NCBI GenBank assembly: GCA_028565635.1
Contig: JAOXYB010068378.1
Coordinates: 1 to 10,071 of the forward strand
Length of the DNA: 10,071 nucleotides
From: Phoronis ovalis
Lineage: Eukaryota; Phoronida; Phoronidae
Direction: 5' to 3'
Of the stretch, positions 7,414 through 10,071 are shown one piece after another. The notes under the pieces were generated by a model. It was not told the DNA's origin and did no database searches. It saw only the letters and a list, made by a program, of their open reading frames with translations. A program made the translations under genes and the position numbers. The first letter of the stretch is position 1, and each line of letters begins with the position of its first letter.

Positions 7414-7976
7414 ATACCTACCAACTTTTTTGTCACATATAGCCCCGGGATAGTAATCAATAAACGGGTACATATCTGTATATGCTCATGTATTCCTAGT
7501 ACATTTATGTAGTACCTCTAACGACAACGACCCTTTCAGGAGTACTATGAACAAGATATGCTCTCTTCTGATAAAGTAATAAATACTGGTTTGTCATCTA
7601 CTTAATTAGACTGTTAGGGATCATTCATGCAACATGAAACACGAAATGTTATATATACACCAGCACAATTTCACATTTAGCGATTATTCCGCCTGTTCAG
7701 GTACTTGTATGTACTTGAGGAAAAGGGGGCAAAGTTATTTTCCTATAGGTGTGGAAGAGTCATATTTTATTTTCGTGCAGTAGGATGATTCATTGAATTT
7801 TATTTCGGTCCGTACAATGTGATAAGCGTTATAGTATAAATTTAGCACGAGGCTGGTAGTTTTCCATGACATAGTCCCTTTCTGCAGTCAATAAAAACTG
7901 AAGCATGACTGGCTAGTGCGTTTAGGTCACGTAATAATAATGAGAACATAATAATACAGGATTAGCCATTTTCAAA
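7414..7976. promoter_or_regulatory. Gene-free stretch, possible shared promoter region
   Basis: No coding exon is visible. By position this lies between the inferred 5' end of POLR3H (minus strand) and a possible first coding exon at 7977 (plus strand). A divergent promoter could therefore sit here or just to its left. A CACGT-containing word TAGGTCACGTAA lies at 7923-7934, 43 bp before the ATG. The same 12-mer recurs at 9704-9715. There is no clear TATA box at a convincing distance. All of this is inferred from placement. Confidence 0.3.
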
Positions 7977-7986
7977 ATGGTTACCC
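7964..7986. repeat. Short inverted repeat around the candidate ATG
   Basis: CCATTTT and AAAATGG are perfect arms around one C (7966-7980), extending with one mismatch through TAGCC/GGTTA. The right arm contains the candidate start codon at 7977. Partial ATAATA/TATTAT words lie further out. CCATTTT is also compatible with a YY1-type site near a transcription start, but that is only a resemblance. Confidence 0.5.
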
Positions 7987-8012
7987 AACCCGTACTATTA
8001 TCGGCAGTCAAG
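7977..8012 (+). CDS. Possible first coding exon, protein unrecognised
   Basis: AAAATGG is a good animal start context. Twelve codons follow (MVTQPVLLSAVK) and run without a stop into AAG|GTAAGC at 8013, a near-perfect splice donor, in phase 0. CpG and G+C are higher here than around it. I do not recognise the peptide and it is too short to assign. Two downstream acceptors would join in phase 0: ACAG|ACT at 9354, which stops after 22 codons, and CACAG|GCA at 9761, which stops after about 20. The true next exon may instead lie beyond the window. Placed head-to-head with POLR3H, it could share its promoter. A chance ATG with a chance donor is the main alternative. Confidence 0.35.
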
Positions 8013-8349
8013 GTAAGCACCATCAGGACAAGGGTTAAATTCCTGGGGTAAAATACAGCGTTGTCCATCTTATATTATTGTGGATGACATTGTCATTATT
8101 GTTAGTTTTTAATTTAAATGTAAAAAATTAAATCATAGCTTAGTAAATTTCTGTAAGACTGCGCAATATTAAATCTTTCTGACATCAATGTATGTTAACT
8201 ACTTAGAAACAGTGTTGAGAAGGACAGGAGCACAGAGAGACTCAAAGTTTTTATTAGAAATAACACTAACAATTGTCTAAATGTGCTGAGATCTGGCTTT
8301 GTCTTATTAATAAATATACTGTAACAGTTACTTTACCAGCTACATTTGC
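8013..8349. other. No gene seen
   Basis: If the exon ending at 8012 is real this is its intron. On the minus strand AATAAA lies at 8255-8250, about 100 bp beyond the stop of the exon candidate at 8357-8476, and could serve as its poly(A) signal. On the plus strand GGGTTAAATTCC near 8032 resembles a tRNA-type B box, but no tRNA fold or A box surrounds it. Confidence 0.4.
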
Positions 8350-8356
8350 ATGGACA

Positions 8357-8476
8357 TCAAAAAATTTTTTTATTAACTGGATTTACAATTGTACGGTCAA
8401 GAACAACTTTATGCTCCATGTCAACTGGGGCATGACTACAAGTTGATCCTTTTTTAAATAGATGATTACCAGGTAC
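8357..8476 (-). CDS. Possible terminal coding exon, protein unrecognised
   Basis: On the minus strand an acceptor GATTTTTTACAG ends at 8477. From 8476 a phase-0 frame runs 39 codons to TGA at 8359-8357. It begins VPGNHLFKKG and contains CSHAPVDMEHKVVLDR, an amino-acid mix that looks protein-like. AATAAA follows at 8255-8250. I cannot assign a family. A donor ACT|GTAAGTATA at 8854, which also ends in phase 0, could splice to it through a 378-bp intron. A second candidate mini-exon in that interval (8623-8581, GTGCAG acceptor, GTAAGC donor) would put this exon out of frame. A 39-codon frame is not rare by chance, so confidence is low. Confidence 0.28.
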   Translation of the reverse strand, partial: VPGNHLFKKGSTCSHAPVDMEHKVVLDRTIVNPVNKKIF

Positions 8477-8855
8477 CTGTAAAAAATCTAATATTACATA
8501 TTAATACAATATTTAGGACTGTTCTGCTTTTAGTTGTACATGGAAGTAGTAATGCAGTAGTAATGCACAATAAAGCTTACAGCGAGCTATATATTTATTT
8601 TTTGGGAGAACTCTCTCCGTTTTCTGCACGTGCAACAAAAATCAAAATAGTCCTAAAACTATTGCATTGTGCAATCAAATTGATCATTATAGTAAGTGTA
8701 TTATATTTAGTATGTAAAATTTAAACATTAACAATTTTATTAATTACTAAAGGTAGTTATGGGAACTTAAAATTTAAACCTTGCTTGTTACTATACTAGT
8801 TTATAACTTGTACATGCCTTAATTAACAAAACAGTAAAATAAAAATATACTTACA

Positions 8856-8897
8856 GTAGTTTTTGTAAATAAGTTCTTATCATGTGCATGGTATATT
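8856..8897 (-). CDS. Possible exon piece ending at a strong donor, cut by the MITE
   Basis: On the minus strand the frame ...HAHDKNLFTKTT ends exactly at ACT|GTAAGTATA (donor at 8854), in phase 0 with the exon candidate at 8476. Upstream it runs into the MITE end at 8898. If the 400-bp MITE and one 7-bp duplication are ignored, the same frame stays open through 9305-9361 and includes a run of three Lys from an 11-A tract. Either a coding exon was broken by the insertion, or the exon is shorter, or it is not an exon. The start of the exon is not defined. Confidence 0.2.
8891..8897. repeat. Target site duplication, left copy (GTATATT)
   Basis: GTATATT directly abuts the CCCGGGGG end of the MITE and matches the copy at 9298-9304. 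One further G can be shared, so 8 bp is a possible but less symmetrical reading. Confidence 0.85.
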
Positions 8898-9297
8898 CCC
8901 GGGGGTACTCAAGGTATTTTTTGGTGGGGGTGTGCAGCCCAGTTGAACATTTTGGATTCGGATTGTATACTTCTTACTGTATTTTCTTGGATTGCTACCA
9001 TAAATTCAAAAATTTGGATTGCTACCCGCTGCTTACAGCAAATAATTTGGATTAATTTTAGGTGTGTATCCATAAAACAATTTTTGGAATTTGGTTTGTA
9101 TCAGTCAGTTTGCGTAAATATGGATTGCTACTCAAATATTTTAAAATTTTGGATGCTACCCTTATATTTCACAAAATTTAGATTGCCACCGTTATATTTC
9201 AAAAAATTTGGATTGGGTTTGCTACCGCAAGCTAAAATTTTGGATTGGGTTCCGCGGCACATCCCTGTATTCAAAAAACCCTGAGTACTCCCCCGGG
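8898..9297. mobile_element. MITE with CCCGGGGG-ended inverted repeats and 7-bp target duplication
   Basis: The element is exactly 400 bp. The left end CCCGGGGGTACTCAAGG and the right end, read in reverse complement as CCCGGGGGAGTACTCAGGG, are inverted repeats. With small gaps they remain alignable for about 40 bp, through the T run and GGG-TGTGC. GTATATT flanks both sides exactly (8891-8897 and 9298-9304), a 7-bp target site duplication. Between the ends are about ten degenerate units of roughly 25-35 bp with the core AATTTTGGATTGCTACC. No transposase is present, so it is non-autonomous. The 113-codon open frame at 8943-9284 is only a reading of these units. From memory, similar CCCCGGGGG-TACTC elements occur in cnidarian and other marine invertebrate genomes. 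The superfamily is not assigned. Confidence 0.9.
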
Positions 9298-9304
9298 GTA
9301 TATT
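9298..9304. repeat. Target site duplication, right copy (GTATATT)
   Basis: This is identical to 8891-8897 and abuts the right inverted repeat. The exact match suggests a fairly recent insertion compared with the worn internal units. Confidence 0.85.
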
Positions 9305-9353
9305 ACAGTGTGAATCAAAATTATTCCTGTTTTTTTTTTTGTATTCACTACAG

Positions 9354-9504
9354 ACTTGCTCTATCTCACAAATGGGCACAAAAAAATGTGTCAAAGATAG
9401 TTCTGAGCTGTACCACTGCTAATAAACTTGCTTTGCCATGTTTCATGTATTATCGTGAAGCAGCAGTTGGATGAACAATGCAGAAGGCGGTTCTTACCAT
9501 GCAG
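9354..9504 (+). other. Splice-site-bounded segment, possible terminal or non-coding exon
   Basis: An 11-T tract then GTATTCACTACAG (ending 9353) is the best plus-strand acceptor in this part of the window. CATGCAG|GTGAGA at 9505 is a fair donor. All three frames between them contain a stop: TAA at 9420 in phase 0, TGA at 9472 in the frame LALSHKWAQKNVSK, and TAG near 9396 in the third. It therefore cannot be an internal coding exon. Joined in phase 0 to the candidate exon at 7977-8012 it would end the protein after 22 codons, with AATAAA directly after the stop (9423). It competes with the minus-strand exon reading of the same DNA. Confidence 0.25.
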
Positions 9505-9580
9505 GTGAGATAGACGAAAAACATCTCAAACATCCATCAGATGTTTTTTTATGATCTAAAGCTACTCTGAAAGCAACTGT
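9498..9580 (-). CDS. Possible internal exon, protein unrecognised
   Basis: On the minus strand, between an acceptor GTGGCAG (ends 9581) and a strong donor CATG|GTAAGAA (starts 9497), one frame is open for 27 codons: TVAFRVALDHKKTSDG, then CLRCFSSISPA, ending in phase 2. Joined to an acceptor GATAGAG at 9362 it would continue in frame into the segment broken by the MITE and then into 8476-8357. The acceptor has a poor pyrimidine tract and the family is unknown. The same 26 bp also hold the plus-strand donor at 9505, so at most one reading is right. Confidence 0.22.
9517..9548. repeat. Perfect 10-bp hairpin with T run
   Basis: AAAAACATCT (9517-9526) and AGATGTTTTT (9539-9548) are perfect inverted arms around a 12-nt loop, followed by more T to 9550. 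It resembles a bacterial intrinsic terminator, but the stem is AT-rich and the context is animal DNA. It is more likely a chance or transposon-derived palindrome. Confidence 0.6.
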
Positions 9581-9764
9581 CTGCCACTTGCGACAGGTCG
9601 TTTGGTATAAAGATCACATAAGGCATTGGTGGGACTTTACTGTTTTAAAATAGGTAACTTACTAGACGGTACCCGTGGTAAACCACATATCTTGATAGAG
9701 ATGTAGGTCACGTAAGGTAGAGTTCAGACATGTTCACGTGACTCTCACAGGCAAAACATAATGA

Positions 9765-9975
9765 TGCAAGAGTTATCAAAAATGCCCCATTAAATATAAT
9801 ATCGTTGACCGATTGACCCCAAAATTTGAGGAACCCGAGCCATCGTCAATACCTACGATGTGTGAAAATATCATGATTCTACATGTAATAGTTTTGAAGA
9901 TATTTGGTGGAAAGAATGACAGACAGACAGATAGACAGATGGACACTCGAGATTTAGTAGTATAGATATTCCGAA
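9765..9975 (+). repeat. Dispersed-type repeat with (GACA)n tail
   Basis: The segment contains TTGACCGATTGACCCC, then AATATCATGATTCTACATG, AATAGTTTTGAAGATATTTGG, a tetranucleotide GACAGACAGACAGATAGACA run (9918-9944), and GGACACTCGAGATTTAGTAGTATAG. I remember very similar units, with the same order and the same GACA block, repeated in marine invertebrate genomes. A search would settle this. The borders are approximate. It carries no coding capacity. The two TGACC words form a spacing-2 direct repeat like the half-sites at 2368-2465. Confidence 0.6.
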
Positions 9976-10071
9976 ACTAGATAGCAGAATAACTAATCAG
10001 TAGAGTATCTACGCTTCACATCGCTCTCATCCGCAACATAGTTCCTTCGGTTACTCAACGCATAAAACAAC
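9976..10071. other. Window end, nothing identified
   Basis: Short unremarkable sequence after the GACA repeat. No exon, hairpin or repeat could be supported in these last 96 bases. Confidence 0.5.

Noticed and set aside
8020-8050. tRNA-like B box GGGTTAAATTCC
   Set aside because: The conserved C of the B box is A, no A box lies at the right distance and no cloverleaf can be drawn.
8581-8623. 43-nt minus mini-exon between a GTGCAG acceptor and a GTAAGC donor
   Set aside because: It is open in only one phase, and its use would throw the 8476-8357 exon out of frame after two codons. It also contains a small palindrome. Too short to support.
8943-9284. 113-codon open frame on the plus strand, the longest in the window
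   Set aside because: It lies wholly inside the MITE and its protein simply repeats the translated internal units (W-I-A-T, F-W-M-L-P and similar). It is not a gene.
9128-9394. 88-codon minus open frame
   Set aside because: More than half of it is the MITE read backward; the rest is a different frame from the exon candidate there, and it meets a stop soon after the empty-site join.
9517-9553. Intrinsic terminator
   Set aside because: The stem is AT-rich, the window is animal DNA, and no short transcription unit ends here.
9471-9553. 27-codon plus frame starting at an ATGA overlap
   Set aside because: The translation looks protein-like but it crosses the candidate donor at 9505, has no upstream support, and is short enough to be chance.

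Overview
The window looks like nuclear DNA of an invertebrate animal, probably marine. It is AT-rich, has split genes with ordinary GT-AG splice signals, and is full of decayed transposon copies. No bacterial operon, plasmid, CRISPR array, rRNA or tRNA gene was seen. The phylum cannot be fixed from this sequence. The dispersed repeats (a CCCGGGGG-ended MITE, TGACCT-rich repeats, a repeat with a GACA tail) only suggest a marine metazoan, and that rests on memory, not on a search.

Layout. Positions 1-2300 are AT-rich and have no gene I can defend. They hold a short hairpin (102-128), a TTGC-rich patch (about 590-790) and a two-copy tandem repeat (971-1248). Positions 2330-2510 hold a TGACCT-rich repeat with nuclear-receptor half-sites. 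About 2.76-5.28 kb is a dead Ty3/gypsy pol region on the + strand. It contains traces of a zinc knuckle, protease, reverse transcriptase, RNase H and integrase, broken by many frame changes and stops, and most of the integrase catalytic core is gone. No LTRs were found. Positions 5281-6760 hold nothing coding that I recognise.

The one gene recognised with confidence is on the minus strand at 6765-6884. It is the start-codon exon of the RNA polymerase III stalk subunit RPC8 (POLR3H), with good splice sites on both sides. Its next coding exon was not found anywhere down to position 1, so intron 1 may exceed 6.7 kb and enclose the gypsy relic. On the other side, 1.1 kb away and pointing the opposite way, 7977-8012 is a possible short first coding exon on the + strand. 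The stretch between them may be a shared promoter region. It contains a degenerate spaced repeat (7004-7154) and a striking four-hairpin foldback element (7199-7413).

The right-hand part holds a clean 400-bp MITE (8898-9297) flanked by exact 7-bp target duplications. Around it are weaker exon candidates on both strands (minus 8357-8476, 8856-8897 with 9305-9361, and 9498-9580; plus 9354-9504). These cannot all be real. The window ends in a dispersed repeat with a (GACA)n tail. No new multi-gene system is evident. The most unusual items are the four-hairpin array, the MITE that appears to interrupt a candidate exon, and the transposon-borne nuclear-receptor half-sites.
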